The notes beneath the pieces are model-generated. The model was not told the DNA's origin and ran no database searches. It was given only the letters and a program-made list of their open reading frames with translations. From IMG/VR virus record IMGVR_UViG_3300020446_000040, positions 1 through 33,534 of that record: a stretch of DNA of 33,534 nucleotides. The stretch is one strand, 5' to 3'. Shown in pieces: positions 7,415 to 15,740 of the stretch (the first letter of the stretch is position 1; every line of letters starts with the position of its first letter). A program made the position numbers and the translations under genes. Origin of the DNA: a virus.

Positions 7415-9166
7415 ATGGGACATTTATTAAATTCAGGTGAAGTTGGAAATATCGGACTAGAACACTTGAAACAAATCAGATCTAAAACCATCGGAAAATG
7501 GGATTCTTTAGGATTCTTAGAAGGTTTAAAAGGTCACGTAAAAGAGAACATCGCTCAGTTATACGAAAACCAAGCTTCAGCTTTATTAACAGAAGCTACA
7601 GATGCTGGTTCATCTGGTTCTTTCGAAACTGTAGTTTTCCCTATCGTAAGAAGGGTATTCTCAAAATTATTGGCTAACGATATCGTATCGGTACAGGCGA
7701 TGAACATGCCAATTGGAAAATTATTTTACTTTGTACCAAAAACAACTGGAAGAAATCACAATCCTTTAAATGGTAACGCAACTAACGGTTCATTACCAGA
7801 ATGTGTATTCAGTTCTTGTAGCGGAAATGCCGTTTCAGAATTCTTACAAAAATCATTATATGATGTATTCTATAATGACGGTATGTTTGACGCATCTAAA
7901 GGTACTGCAACTGTACAAGTAGCTGAAGGTTACGGTGCAATTGTAAGTGCTAACGGTGAAACTGTTGTTACTGCATTTGCAGACCAACCAGTTGCTGCTG
8001 ACGGATCAATCAGAAGTCTTTCTATGTGTATTTCTGGATTCACAACTGCTGGAGCTGGAAGATTAACTGGACCTGACGGAAACGAAATGGATACAGAATC
8101 TTTCTTAGCATCATTAAGAATTGTTGCTGACGGTCCTGTAGTTGACCCAGCTGGTGATACATTTATCGCGGCAGGTGCTTCAATTCCATTTAACGTAACT
8201 GCACAGAAATACGGAAGAGGTATCGTTGATTATAATGATATCTGTAATCCTGATGGATGTTTATTAGTAACTTTAGATTTAACTACACCTGCGTGTGTTA
8301 GTTGTTCTGGAAGTAGCTTTGATGGTTATGTTGGAGCTTCTGGTGGATCAGTAACTACTGGTTTATCATTCTCTGGTTCTTGGATGCAATATGCAACTTT
8401 AGAATTCGCAACTGAAATGGGAGAAGTTTCTTTCGAACTTGATGAAGTAGTTGTTTCGGTAACTGAAAGAAAATTAAGAGCAACTTGGTCGCCAGAATTA
8501 GCACAAGACGTTAGTGCATTCCATAACATTGATGCTGAAGCTGAATTAACGGCTTTATTATCTGAGCAGGTAGCAGCTGAAATCGATAGGGAAATCCTTA
8601 GAGATTTAAGATCTGGTGCAGCTTGGTCATTAAGATGGGATTACAACGGATGGAAAAGAGCTAATAATGGTGGTGGATTTAACGCATACACTCAGAAAGA
8701 GTGGAATCAGACGTTAATCACTAGAATTAACCAATTATCTGCACAAATTCATAAATCAACTCTAAGAGGTGGTGCTAACTTTATCGTAGTTTCTTCTGAA
8801 GCTTCAGCGATATTTGATGATTTAGAATACTTCCACGTATCTAACGCAGCACCTGAGCAAGATCAATACAATATGGGTATTGAGAAGATTGGTTCATTAG
8901 GAGGAAGATACACTGTATATAGAGATCCTTACGCACCAGCTAACTCAATCATTGTTGGACACAAAGGGAAGTCATTATTGGATACTGGGTACATTTATGC
9001 ACCTTACGTACCATTACAATTGACTCCAACGTTACAAAACCCATTCAACTTTGCACCAACTAAGGGTATCATGACTAGATACGCTAAGAAAATGGTTAAT
9101 AACCGTTTCTATGGTACAGTAACAATTGATGGAGTTGTAACATTTGATGTTAACTTATTAAGATAA
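7415..9166 (+). CDS. Major capsid protein (gp23-like)
   Basis: Main shell protein of the head, HK97 fold. The 583-aa product has T4-type landmarks: an N-terminal delta-like region with LENQ-type YENQASALLTEA, then FPIVRRVFSKLLANDIVSVQAMN at about 75-97, ELAQDVSAFHNIDAEAELTALL at 361-382, and the C-terminal VPLQLTP...FAPTKGIMTRYAKK. T4 gp23 is cut within FLTE|AE after Glu65; here the matching site would be LLTE|AT after Glu60, so the mature protein would start at Ala61 (inferred). All seven cysteines fall in residues 130-297 (130, 135, 205, 277, 282, 294, 297), in the region corresponding to the surface insertion domain. A strong terminator follows the stop. Confidence 0.96.
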   Translation: MGHLLNSGEVGNIGLEHLKQIRSKTIGKWDSLGFLEGLKGHVKENIAQLYENQASALLTEATDAGSSGSFETVVFPIVRRVFSKLLANDIVSVQAMNMPIGKLFYFVPKTTGRNHNPLNGNATNGSLPECVFSSCSGNAVSEFLQKSLYDVFYNDGMFDASKGTATVQVAEGYGAIVSANGETVVTAFADQPVAADGSIRSLSMCISGFTTAGAGRLTGPDGNEMDTESFLASLRIVADGPVVDPAGDTFIAAGASIPFNVTAQKYGRGIVDYNDICNPDGCLLVTLDLTTPACVSCSGSSFDGYVGASGGSVTTGLSFSGSWMQYATLEFATEMGEVSFELDEVVVSVTERKLRATWSPELAQDVSAFHNIDAEAELTALLSEQVAAEIDREILRDLRSGAAWSLRWDYNGWKRANNGGGFNAYTQKEWNQTLITRINQLSAQIHKSTLRGGANFIVVSSEASAIFDDLEYFHVSNAAPEQDQYNMGIEKIGSLGGRYTVYRDPYAPANSIIVGHKGKSLLDTGYIYAPYVPLQLTPTLQNPFNFAPTKGIMTRYAKKMVNNRFYGTVTIDGVVTFDVNLLR

Positions 9167-9190
9167 TCTTAATAATACAACTTAATATTA

Positions 9191-9225
9191 AAAAGGGTGG
9201 AATTTATTTTCTACCCTTTTTTTTT
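9191..9225 (+). terminator. Rho-independent terminator after the major capsid gene
   Basis: Arms AAAAGGGTGGAA and TTCTACCCTTTT pair with one G-T wobble around a short AT loop, followed by a run of T's. It ends the scaffold/capsid transcript about 25 bases after the stop codon. Confidence 0.9.
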
Positions 9226-9235
9226 GTTTTAATAG

Positions 9236-9243
9236 ATATTTAT
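9236..9243 (+). promoter_or_regulatory. Putative late promoter motif before the 296-aa gene
   Basis: ATATTTAT in TAGATATTTATTATTATA, 17 bases before the ATG at 9261 and directly after the capsid terminator. The surrounding bases closely match those before the portal gene (TAGATATTTATTATAATA). This is the best pair for judging that the motif extends beyond the octamer. Confidence 0.5.
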
Positions 9244-9260
9244 TATTATATTAGCATACT

Positions 9261-10151
9261 ATGATTATTAAGAAAAAGCACGTATTATTAGAATCACTTT
9301 TAATTGACACTATTGATGAGTTTACACCACAAGAAAAAAAATTATTAACTGTTCTTCATCAAAAATTTGGTATGGGATCTGGTAAGATTGAAAAATCTTG
9401 GAACTTTGATAAGTGGGGTGCGGCAGCATTCTTAATAGAATATTTTGAAACTCCTTATGATATTGCACATGATTTAGCGTCTACCTATTATTGGAATGGT
9501 GAAAAATTGTTTAAGGAGTTCGAAAGTCTTAGGAAAAAAAATAATAGAAGTGATTTATTTATGAATCACGCATTTAGAGATATACTAGACGACTACATTG
9601 AATCAAAGAAAAATGAAGATAATAATTTTTATCTAACACAACCTGTAGAATATAACGTTAAAACTCAAAGTGAAAATGAAGTACTTCCCGGCATTATATA
9701 TCAAAGTTTTCCACCAAGAAGTTATAAAGAATTGGAGGAGTCTAGAAAAGAAGCAAATGAAGTAAAATTATCTGTAAGACCTATGGTTTGGTCTACCTAT
9801 AACGGTGTTATGTTATATATTCAACCTACTCAAGAAGATATTATAGAACCAAAGGATATAGAGACTACTAGTTGGGAGACGATGCGTAATATGGGTCTAA
9901 CTGCATCAATACGATTAGATTATTATAAAGATGAAGATGAAAAATCTCAAAATTATCTTCGAGGTAAATGTGAATATAAATTCGGACATGAGTATAAAGA
10001 TGAGGGTATAATATGGAGTGAGGACATAAAATTACCTGAAGTTTTATCTAAGGAAAGTGTTTATGAATTTATAGATATGTTACTAGAAAAATTACGTTCT
10101 ACAATTAATGGAATGACGTTTATTTACGGTAAAGGTGTAAAAGAGAATTAA
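9261..10151 (+). CDS. Unknown 296-aa protein after the capsid gene
   Basis: No family recognised. Soluble, mixed composition, with aromatic-rich stretches (FDKWGAAAFLIEYFETPYDIAHDLASTYYW written here only in part: EYFETPYDIAHDL near residues 59-71) and the short motif RPMVWSTYNGVMLYIQP at about 173-189. The C-terminal helix EFIDMLLEKLRSTINGM is amphipathic. No signal peptide or membrane segment. It has its own terminator upstream and late-type motif, and is the last plus-strand head gene before transcription converges at the palindrome. A virion or head-completion role is possible from position only. Confidence 0.75.
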   Translation: MIIKKKHVLLESLLIDTIDEFTPQEKKLLTVLHQKFGMGSGKIEKSWNFDKWGAAAFLIEYFETPYDIAHDLASTYYWNGEKLFKEFESLRKKNNRSDLFMNHAFRDILDDYIESKKNEDNNFYLTQPVEYNVKTQSENEVLPGIIYQSFPPRSYKELEESRKEANEVKLSVRPMVWSTYNGVMLYIQPTQEDIIEPKDIETTSWETMRNMGLTASIRLDYYKDEDEKSQNYLRGKCEYKFGHEYKDEGIIWSEDIKLPEVLSKESVYEFIDMLLEKLRSTINGMTFIYGKGVKEN

Positions 10152-10166
10152 AATGACTTAAATCCT

Positions 10167-10192
10167 GTCTTATATGTATATACATATAAGAC
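10167..10192. repeat. Perfect 26-bp palindrome between convergent genes
   Basis: GTCTTATATGTAT followed immediately by its exact reverse complement ATACATATAAGAC. It sits between the convergent ends at 10151 and 10222. No T-run follows on either strand, so it is not a standard terminator. It could act as a hairpin that blocks exonuclease on both 3' ends, or as a binding site for a dimeric protein. Confidence 0.85.
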
Positions 10193-10221
10193 TGTTAAAA
10201 ACCCCCTAAAATCGATTAAAA

Positions 10222-11703
10222 TTAGTGTAATTTGTCTACTTGATTGACAATATTAAAGTTCATTACGTTAGTGTATTGTTTAACTTCTTGATTTGAAGTT
10301 AATTTTATGTCAATATAGTATTCATTTGGTATCATCCAAGACGTGTCTAGTAAGAAGTAATTTTTGAGATATGCCATATTAACATCTCTCCAGTCAATAA
10401 CATTTACTTGTGCGTTTCCTTCAGTAACCCAAACTCTATATTGTAAATTATCAATTACTTTACTTTCATTAATTGTATAAGGTAATCTTGCAGAAACTAA
10501 TATTTTTCTCACATCACCTCTTTTAATTCTTTCATCTCTTTTTACCCCACTTAATGACATTGCATAATCGACAGGTAAAGAATCGTTATTCCCTATTTGA
10601 TAGTATTCCGTTTCTGGCTTAATTTCAAAGGATAATTCTACATTTTCAATGTCTACACCACCAACTTTTAAATCACTCCACTCATCATAATATAATACCC
10701 CACTATCTACTGAGTTAGGGACAAATACTTCTGCGTAATAAATGCCCGTAGAAACTTGTACAGTTTGTGCGGATGTAATCGCAGAAAAAACACTACCTTC
10801 ATTGTCGTAAATTGTTACACTAGGATTACTATCTAAGTTTGTTGGTTCACCTCCTACGTTACTATATAAATAAATTTTATTATATCTATTTTTATAGAAA
10901 TTTTTTCTATCATCTTTTATAGGGTTGTTATAATCAGTTTCTAAAAATGGTTGATAATATGTTTGAGTGTGTCTAGTAAAGAAACCGACATATTGTGCTG
11001 GTACAGTTATTATTTCTTCTAATGGTGGTACGAATGCAACTCCGTAACCGTAATTAGTTGTACCACCAGTAATTAAACTATTTACTTCTTCAGTCATATC
11101 CATTTCGATATTTTCATTACCTTTATCAAAATGTTGTGTTGCAACTGTGATTCCCGTTACTGAAGGTGTTACTGTAGTATATCCAGTTAAACCTTCACAA
11201 GTAGAACCAGTATCACCATTAAAAGAACAATACGTTTCTGCGGAATATACACCTTCATCCACCCAAGGTGTTAATGTATCAGATTGAAACCAATTACTAG
11301 CACTTTGTACAAAAGTAATATCGTTATCATCTTCTAATTTTATAAATCTTTGATAATCATAACCAGTCCCCTCATCCCAATCTTGATTTACTCTAAATAA
11401 CATCAAATCAAAGGAAGATGTTCTTTGTTTTTCATCTAATGCTTTTTGTGCTTGTAAATTTCTATCAAAAAAAGAACTATTACACATTCTAAGAGTGTGA
11501 GTAACTTTAGATAAATCACCTAACTCACCATTATTATATCTATTTTGTAAATCTTCTATATCAAAATATAATAAATGTCTAGTAAAATCTGTTTCACTAG
11601 TTTTACCACCATAATACAATTCCGCAATAGGATTTCTACCCGTATTTACGTCGCTATTTTTAATTATAGTATTATTTTTATCTATGTAAGTTCTTATTAC
11701 CAT
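10222..11703 (-). CDS. Probable tail appendage/structural protein, unknown family
   Basis: 493 aa, rich in beta-forming residues, Tyr, Asn and Thr, with no signal peptide or membrane segment. The N-terminal part has RTYIDKNNTIIKNSDVNTGR followed by RHLLYFDIEDL, which resembles the start of DNRLRE-type beta-sandwich domains ('DT.I...N.G ... LL.FD'). This is a resemblance by eye only. The later part looks like repeated beta modules (VTIYDNEGSVFSAITSAQTV; ISVA-type strands), typical of fibre or adhesin proteins. It is the last gene of the leftward transcript and is adjacent to the gp5-like baseplate gene, so a tail or baseplate appendage is the likeliest role. A late-type motif precedes it. Confidence 0.7.
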   Translation of the reverse strand: MVIRTYIDKNNTIIKNSDVNTGRNPIAELYYGGKTSETDFTRHLLYFDIEDLQNRYNNGELGDLSKVTHTLRMCNSSFFDRNLQAQKALDEKQRTSSFDLMLFRVNQDWDEGTGYDYQRFIKLEDDNDITFVQSASNWFQSDTLTPWVDEGVYSAETYCSFNGDTGSTCEGLTGYTTVTPSVTGITVATQHFDKGNENIEMDMTEEVNSLITGGTTNYGYGVAFVPPLEEIITVPAQYVGFFTRHTQTYYQPFLETDYNNPIKDDRKNFYKNRYNKIYLYSNVGGEPTNLDSNPSVTIYDNEGSVFSAITSAQTVQVSTGIYYAEVFVPNSVDSGVLYYDEWSDLKVGGVDIENVELSFEIKPETEYYQIGNNDSLPVDYAMSLSGVKRDERIKRGDVRKILVSARLPYTINESKVIDNLQYRVWVTEGNAQVNVIDWRDVNMAYLKNYFLLDTSWMIPNEYYIDIKLTSNQEVKQYTNVMNFNIVNQVDKLH

Positions 11704-11715
11704 ATCTTTTTATAT

Positions 11716-11723
11716 ATAAATAT
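11716..11723 (-). promoter_or_regulatory. Putative late promoter motif before the 493-aa gene
   Basis: On the minus strand this reads GATATTTATATATAAAAAGATATG, with ATATTTAT ending 12 bases before the start codon. It lies in the 21 bases between two leftward genes and would give the appendage gene its own transcript. Confidence 0.45.
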
Positions 11724-11724
11724 C

Positions 11725-13047
11725 TTAATTACTGTTAATGTTTTTATTTAATATACTATCTAAATCAAAATTTAACACATTTATTTTATTTGGTAATTCT
11801 GTTGCGGGCATTCCGTGATAATTGTGAGTATGTCCAGCCACATAAGATTTAACTAATTCTAAAAATTCTACTAATATATCACCATATACTAAAGGATGTG
11901 CTTCATTATTTATTTTCTTTTGTTCTTCAGTAGAAATTAATTCTTCAGGATTTGTTAAATTGAAGGTATGTGGTCCATCGTGACTAATTAAATTAATTTT
12001 ATTACCTACCATATTAATAACACTCCCACTTCTCTCCGTATTGGCTTCCATTTTTACTACTTTAATGGTTTTTTTAACTTCTTTTTTATTACCTTTAAAA
12101 AATGCCACTCTACTGGTTACTGCCTCTTCCCCACCATATTCTTTTAATATTTCATCTGAGTTGGATTTTAATTTCCATTTTCCCACCACAAATGGTTTAA
12201 TCGCAGTATTTGCGGCAATAATTGCACTTTCTCTTGTTGAAAAACCGGGGTTTAAAAAGTTTTGTTCAAAAAGAGTAGAATTGTTTTTTATTTGTGTAAC
12301 TTTTATTCTCACCACATTTTTAGTACTTTGAGAATATTCATTAGGGGTTAAATTGCCGGCTAACACTTCATTATCAACATTTAATGTATCTATTTGAACA
12401 TTTATTAAGGTTTCTGCTTTATCATAAACATAATTAGTTATTACTTTATCCTCTAAAGTTCTTACTAATTCATTACCACCGTATTTTACTTGAATATATC
12501 CTAAATCTCTATCATTAAATTGATTTTTTTCTTCAGTGTCTATATATTTACCTGCACGTATCCATATTTGTCCCTCTTTCAATATAACATCTGTGTTACC
12601 TCTTCCTTGTAAAGCGATGTCTTCCGTATTTGGGTAAACACCTTCGGTATTACTTAAAGTTATATCAGGTAATTTAAATTTACCGCCTGTCATTACTGAT
12701 CTAGCGTCGACTATTGGATCATAATTTAATTTATTAGATTGAGAAATTAATGGACCCATCCAAAATCTCTGGCTGGAAAATTCAGTGTATTTTACACCTT
12801 TTTTATGTTCATATTGAAATACTAAAACTAATTCACCAATTTTAGGCATTACATTTAAAAATCTAGGTGTAAGTGGTACACAATAAGGTAATGATTGAAC
12901 TGTCACATCTGATTTGTCTATACCATCTATTTTAACTCTTATTCTACCTGTTTTTTTAGGGTCATCAACATCCATAACTTCACCTACTCTAATTAATGGT
13001 ATAGTTCTCCTGTTTAACTTATCATATGTTGCATTTGCATTTGCCAT
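11725..13047 (-). CDS. Baseplate hub/spike protein with gp5-like OB-fold domain
   Basis: 440 aa. Residues ~15-115 resemble the OB-fold domain of phage baseplate spike proteins (T4 gp5 N-terminus/gpV family): GEVMDVDDPKKTGRIRVKID followed by CVPLTPRFLNVMPKIGELVLVF, with a WMGPLIS strand. The C-terminal third has INMVGNKINLISHDG, a beta-strand series, then a GHTHNYHGMPA segment, as in trimeric spike proteins. I see no lysozyme domain of the T4 gp5 kind. The role would be the central hub/spike of the tail tip, which is the best evidence in this window for a contractile-type tail. Its ATG overlaps the upstream stop by one base (TAATG), so it is translationally coupled to the 65-aa gene. Confidence 0.8.
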   Translation of the reverse strand: MANANATYDKLNRRTIPLIRVGEVMDVDDPKKTGRIRVKIDGIDKSDVTVQSLPYCVPLTPRFLNVMPKIGELVLVFQYEHKKGVKYTEFSSQRFWMGPLISQSNKLNYDPIVDARSVMTGGKFKLPDITLSNTEGVYPNTEDIALQGRGNTDVILKEGQIWIRAGKYIDTEEKNQFNDRDLGYIQVKYGGNELVRTLEDKVITNYVYDKAETLINVQIDTLNVDNEVLAGNLTPNEYSQSTKNVVRIKVTQIKNNSTLFEQNFLNPGFSTRESAIIAANTAIKPFVVGKWKLKSNSDEILKEYGGEEAVTSRVAFFKGNKKEVKKTIKVVKMEANTERSGSVINMVGNKINLISHDGPHTFNLTNPEELISTEEQKKINNEAHPLVYGDILVEFLELVKSYVAGHTHNYHGMPATELPNKINVLNFDLDSILNKNINSN

Positions 13048-13244
13048 TAATCAATTCCTTTTTGTCTATTTTCTAATATAGTACTACCTAATAAATATTC
13101 TTTTTCTAAATCGTCTATTTTATCTAATAATTTAGTTATCTGTACTTTAAGAGATGAGTGATATTCTTTTATACTTTCTAATTCATGTTTAATATTAGTA
13201 TTAGACATATCATTCCATTTTATTATTTCTTTTTGTTTTTCCAT
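13047..13244 (-). CDS. Small coiled-coil protein, unknown
   Basis: 65 aa, highly charged, with a heptad-like segment from about residue 20 to 50 (ELESIKEYHSSLKVQITKLL then DKIDDLEKEYLL). No known family. Stop and next start share a base (TAATG), and it lies one base after the upstream gene, so it belongs to the tail operon and is probably a small structural or assembly helper. Function unknown. Confidence 0.7.
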   Translation of the reverse strand: MEKQKEIIKWNDMSNTNIKHELESIKEYHSSLKVQITKLLDKIDDLEKEYLLGSTILENRQKGID

Positions 13245-13245
13245 T

Positions 13246-13641
13246 TTATCTAATTATTCCTGAACCTTTTACTTGACCAATAATAGGTATATCATTAATA
13301 CCAAAACCTATAGGTGTGGGTGGTGTACCTGGTGTATATACAGTTACATTTATTGCATTTTCAGGTATTACTATTTCTACTTTTGCGTCAGTTAGTAATG
13401 CTTCTACTATTGCATTTATTCTCTCTTTTTCCATCGCTAAATCTTGTTCAGAAGGTACTGCAGGTACACCTGCTTTTGTTTTATTAGACACTAATCTTGC
13501 CCATATTCCTTCAGCACTTAATCCAGGTCTTGTTGGCATACCCAACCCAATTTGTATTTTACTTATAGGTGGTAAAGGTGTAGGTGGATTTATAATCGAC
13601 CTTAAAAATTTTGATATTGTATCTAATGAAGTTATACTCAT
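13246..13641 (-). CDS. Unknown 131-aa protein of the baseplate-like cluster
   Basis: No family recognised. Pro-rich N-terminal section (NPPTPLPPISK), then GMPTRPGLSAEGIWARLV and a helix with MEKERINAIVEALLTDAKVE. The C-terminus is Gly/Pro/Ile-rich with no charged tail. No signal peptide or clear membrane helix. Tightly packed between the large 556-aa protein (2-base gap) and the 65-aa gene (1-base gap), so it is very likely translated and part of the tail assembly. Role unknown. Confidence 0.75.
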   Translation of the reverse strand: MSITSLDTISKFLRSIINPPTPLPPISKIQIGLGMPTRPGLSAEGIWARLVSNKTKAGVPAVPSEQDLAMEKERINAIVEALLTDAKVEIVIPENAINVTVYTPGTPPTPIGFGINDIPIIGQVKGSGIIR

Positions 13642-13643
13642 AA

Positions 13644-15314
13644 TTAACAGAATTTACCTAATCCTTCACCCTCTAATCCTAAAGATGCCTTAACAGGTCC
13701 TAAATTTAAATTATTGGTAAAGTTAGTTATATCATTATACTTATCTTTAACACCTTTTAGTGCATTGATAATTTTTTGTCGTGTATCAGGAGGTAAATTA
13801 GAAAATCCAGGAATTAACGATTGTATAGACAATTGATAATTTGCCCATTTTTCTTTTAATATTTTACCTAACACACACAATAATAAAGGTTTTAAATTTC
13901 TTAATATCCATGGTATTATTAATTCATATAATAATTTTTTTAATAATTCACCAATTATATTTCTCCATATGCAACTAGTTGCTTTATAATATTGTTTTAA
14001 ACCACCCTTAATTTCACCATTCACTAAATACTCCATAAGTTGATTTAAATATTTATTTTTTGGTGAATTAGTTAGTTTAAATAATTCAGTAGTTATATTT
14101 GCTAACAATCTTAAAAAGAATTCAAAACCTGCTTTTTGTTGATCTATTGGATCTACATTATTACCGGTTTGTCGTACTATACTATCCATAGCACTTTTTA
14201 TTAATTCTACTTTTTTACCATTATCTGTTGCACCAGATAATTGGTTACCTAAATCAATCAAAGTTTCTGGTGAAACTGAAGCAGTTTTTTTATTACAACA
14301 ATCAGTAAAAACCATTTGTCCTTTTTTCTTATCTTCTACTGCTTTTTTAATGTTAACAACTTGTTTGGGTGTAAACTCAAAAAATGAATCATCTACAATG
14401 ACTTCTTTATCATCTATACCGAATTCTATTAATTGATTAATATATGCGTCTGCCTCTGCTTCTTTTTCAACACATAAATCACTTATACCTTTTTTATCTC
14501 TTAAATTCTTAGTGAGGGTCCCAAACACACTGTCGATAGAATTTGGAAATAACGTTTCAATATCAAATAAAGGTAAAATACTGTCAATGTATTCTGTAGA
14601 AAAATCAGTTAAAGTTTTATTATGATAGTAATCATCAATTTTCATATTAATGACATTACTTTCTGCTTTAGTAGTTTGAGGACTGTTAGCTAATCCTGCA
14701 GTAAAGGCAGTTGATTCGTTTTCTAAAAAAGTAAAATGTGCAATTGTTCTACCATTTTTTGGGTTTTTCCACGGAATAGTAGCAGGTGCTTGTTGTATTA
14801 CATTCCATAAAAATGAATTAAAACCATAATCATATTTTAATTTCCCTATTTCACTATTAGGATTTATTTTAAGTAAACATCTTTCATCAATATCTTCTAC
14901 TTTTACATTAAAACCAATTCCTTCTTGTCCTGTAGTAGGATTAGTAAGAAATAACCATTCACCTATTGTAGGTTGTACCTTACATGTATAACATGAACGA
15001 ATACCCATTTTAAATAAATTTGCTAATCTTATTTGAAGAGGTTTTATGACTGAAACCAACCAATTTAAAATTCTTGCCCTTAATTCATCTATTTTTAAAT
15101 CACCCAACACCGCTAATATATCTTTAAGAAAGAAAAATATTGCAAAATTAATATTAAGAGAAGGTAAAGATGCATCTATAGTAAATGATGGTGCACCATT
15201 ACATTGAGCCTTTAACTTTTTAATTTCGTCCATTATTTTTTGTTTAATGGCTAATTGCTCTTTTATAGTTTCAATTTTACTACAAATTTTATTTAATTTA
15301 TTAGGATCCTCCAT
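13644..15314 (-). CDS. Large tail/baseplate-type protein, unknown family
   Basis: 556 aa. N-terminal helix with coiled-coil character (residues ~5-35). There are hydrophobic segments around FAIFFFLKDILAVLGDL (56-72) and LLKKLLYELIIPWILRNLKPLLLCVLGKIL (partly quoted: IIPWILRNLKPLLLCVLG near 465-482), which could be membrane-active or buried helices. Middle region has WLFLTNPTTGQEGIGFNVKV. Cysteines occur in pairs (SCYTC; DCCN). No recognised catalytic motif. It is flanked by small baseplate-like genes and lies upstream of the gp5-like gene in the same transcript, so it is a candidate baseplate or tail-tip component. The hydrophobic helices are noteworthy, and a membrane-contact role during entry is possible but unproven. 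Confidence 0.75.
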   Translation of the reverse strand: MEDPNKLNKICSKIETIKEQLAIKQKIMDEIKKLKAQCNGAPSFTIDASLPSLNINFAIFFFLKDILAVLGDLKIDELRARILNWLVSVIKPLQIRLANLFKMGIRSCYTCKVQPTIGEWLFLTNPTTGQEGIGFNVKVEDIDERCLLKINPNSEIGKLKYDYGFNSFLWNVIQQAPATIPWKNPKNGRTIAHFTFLENESTAFTAGLANSPQTTKAESNVINMKIDDYYHNKTLTDFSTEYIDSILPLFDIETLFPNSIDSVFGTLTKNLRDKKGISDLCVEKEAEADAYINQLIEFGIDDKEVIVDDSFFEFTPKQVVNIKKAVEDKKKGQMVFTDCCNKKTASVSPETLIDLGNQLSGATDNGKKVELIKSAMDSIVRQTGNNVDPIDQQKAGFEFFLRLLANITTELFKLTNSPKNKYLNQLMEYLVNGEIKGGLKQYYKATSCIWRNIIGELLKKLLYELIIPWILRNLKPLLLCVLGKILKEKWANYQLSIQSLIPGFSNLPPDTRQKIINALKGVKDKYNDITNFTNNLNLGPVKASLGLEGEGLGKFC

Positions 15315-15320
15315 TTATAT

Positions 15321-15704
15321 TTAGTCTAATTCGTAATCAGTGTTATTTTTTTCTTTTTTCTCATTAAATAAGTCTCTTAACAAATTTTTATCCTCATCAC
15401 TTAATGAATTATCACTAGTTTCACTGTTAGTTTCTTTTTTATCAGTTTCTACTATTTGACTTTGTAATTTTGCTAAAGCTAATTTTCTATCAATAGTCGC
15501 CTCAATGATTTTCAAAGTATCATTATTTACTTTACCTATCATAGATTCATCATTTATGTCTTCAATTTCAGCTCTATTTTTTCTCTCATTTAATTCTTTT
15601 CGAGCACTATTCATTACATTCACACAATCATTATAAATTTCTTGCATAAACTCTTGGAGACTTCCCTTATCTAAATTTATTTTAGTTTTTTTTGGTCTTC
15701 CCAT
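15321..15704 (-). CDS. Unknown 127-aa charged helical protein next to the sigma factor
   Basis: No family recognised. It starts with the basic motif GRPKKTK, then a helical stretch LQEFMQEIYNDCVNVMNSAR and a second helix around IIEATIDRKLALAKLQSQIV. The acidic C-terminus has DEDKNLLRDLFNEKKE. Its basic N-terminus and helical build could fit a DNA- or polymerase-binding factor. Small late co-activators such as T4 gp33 act together with gp55, and the gp55-like gene is the upstream neighbour, but no sequence motif shows this and a terminase-small-subunit-like or structural role is equally open. A late-type motif lies just upstream. Confidence 0.7.
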   Translation of the reverse strand: MGRPKKTKINLDKGSLQEFMQEIYNDCVNVMNSARKELNERKNRAEIEDINDESMIGKVNNDTLKIIEATIDRKLALAKLQSQIVETDKKETNSETSDNSLSDEDKNLLRDLFNEKKEKNNTDYELD

Positions 15705-15718
15705 AAGATTTGTTTTTA

Positions 15719-15726
15719 TATAAATA
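15719..15726 (-). promoter_or_regulatory. Putative late promoter motif before the 127-aa gene
   Basis: On the minus strand: AGTATTTATATAAAAACAAATCTTATG. The core TATTTATA matches the octamer seen elsewhere except at the outer base (GTATTTAT for ATATTTAT). It falls in the 36-base gap after the sigma-factor gene and may start a transcript for the downstream tail genes. Confidence 0.4.
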
Positions 15727-15740
15727 CTGGAAAACTAAAA

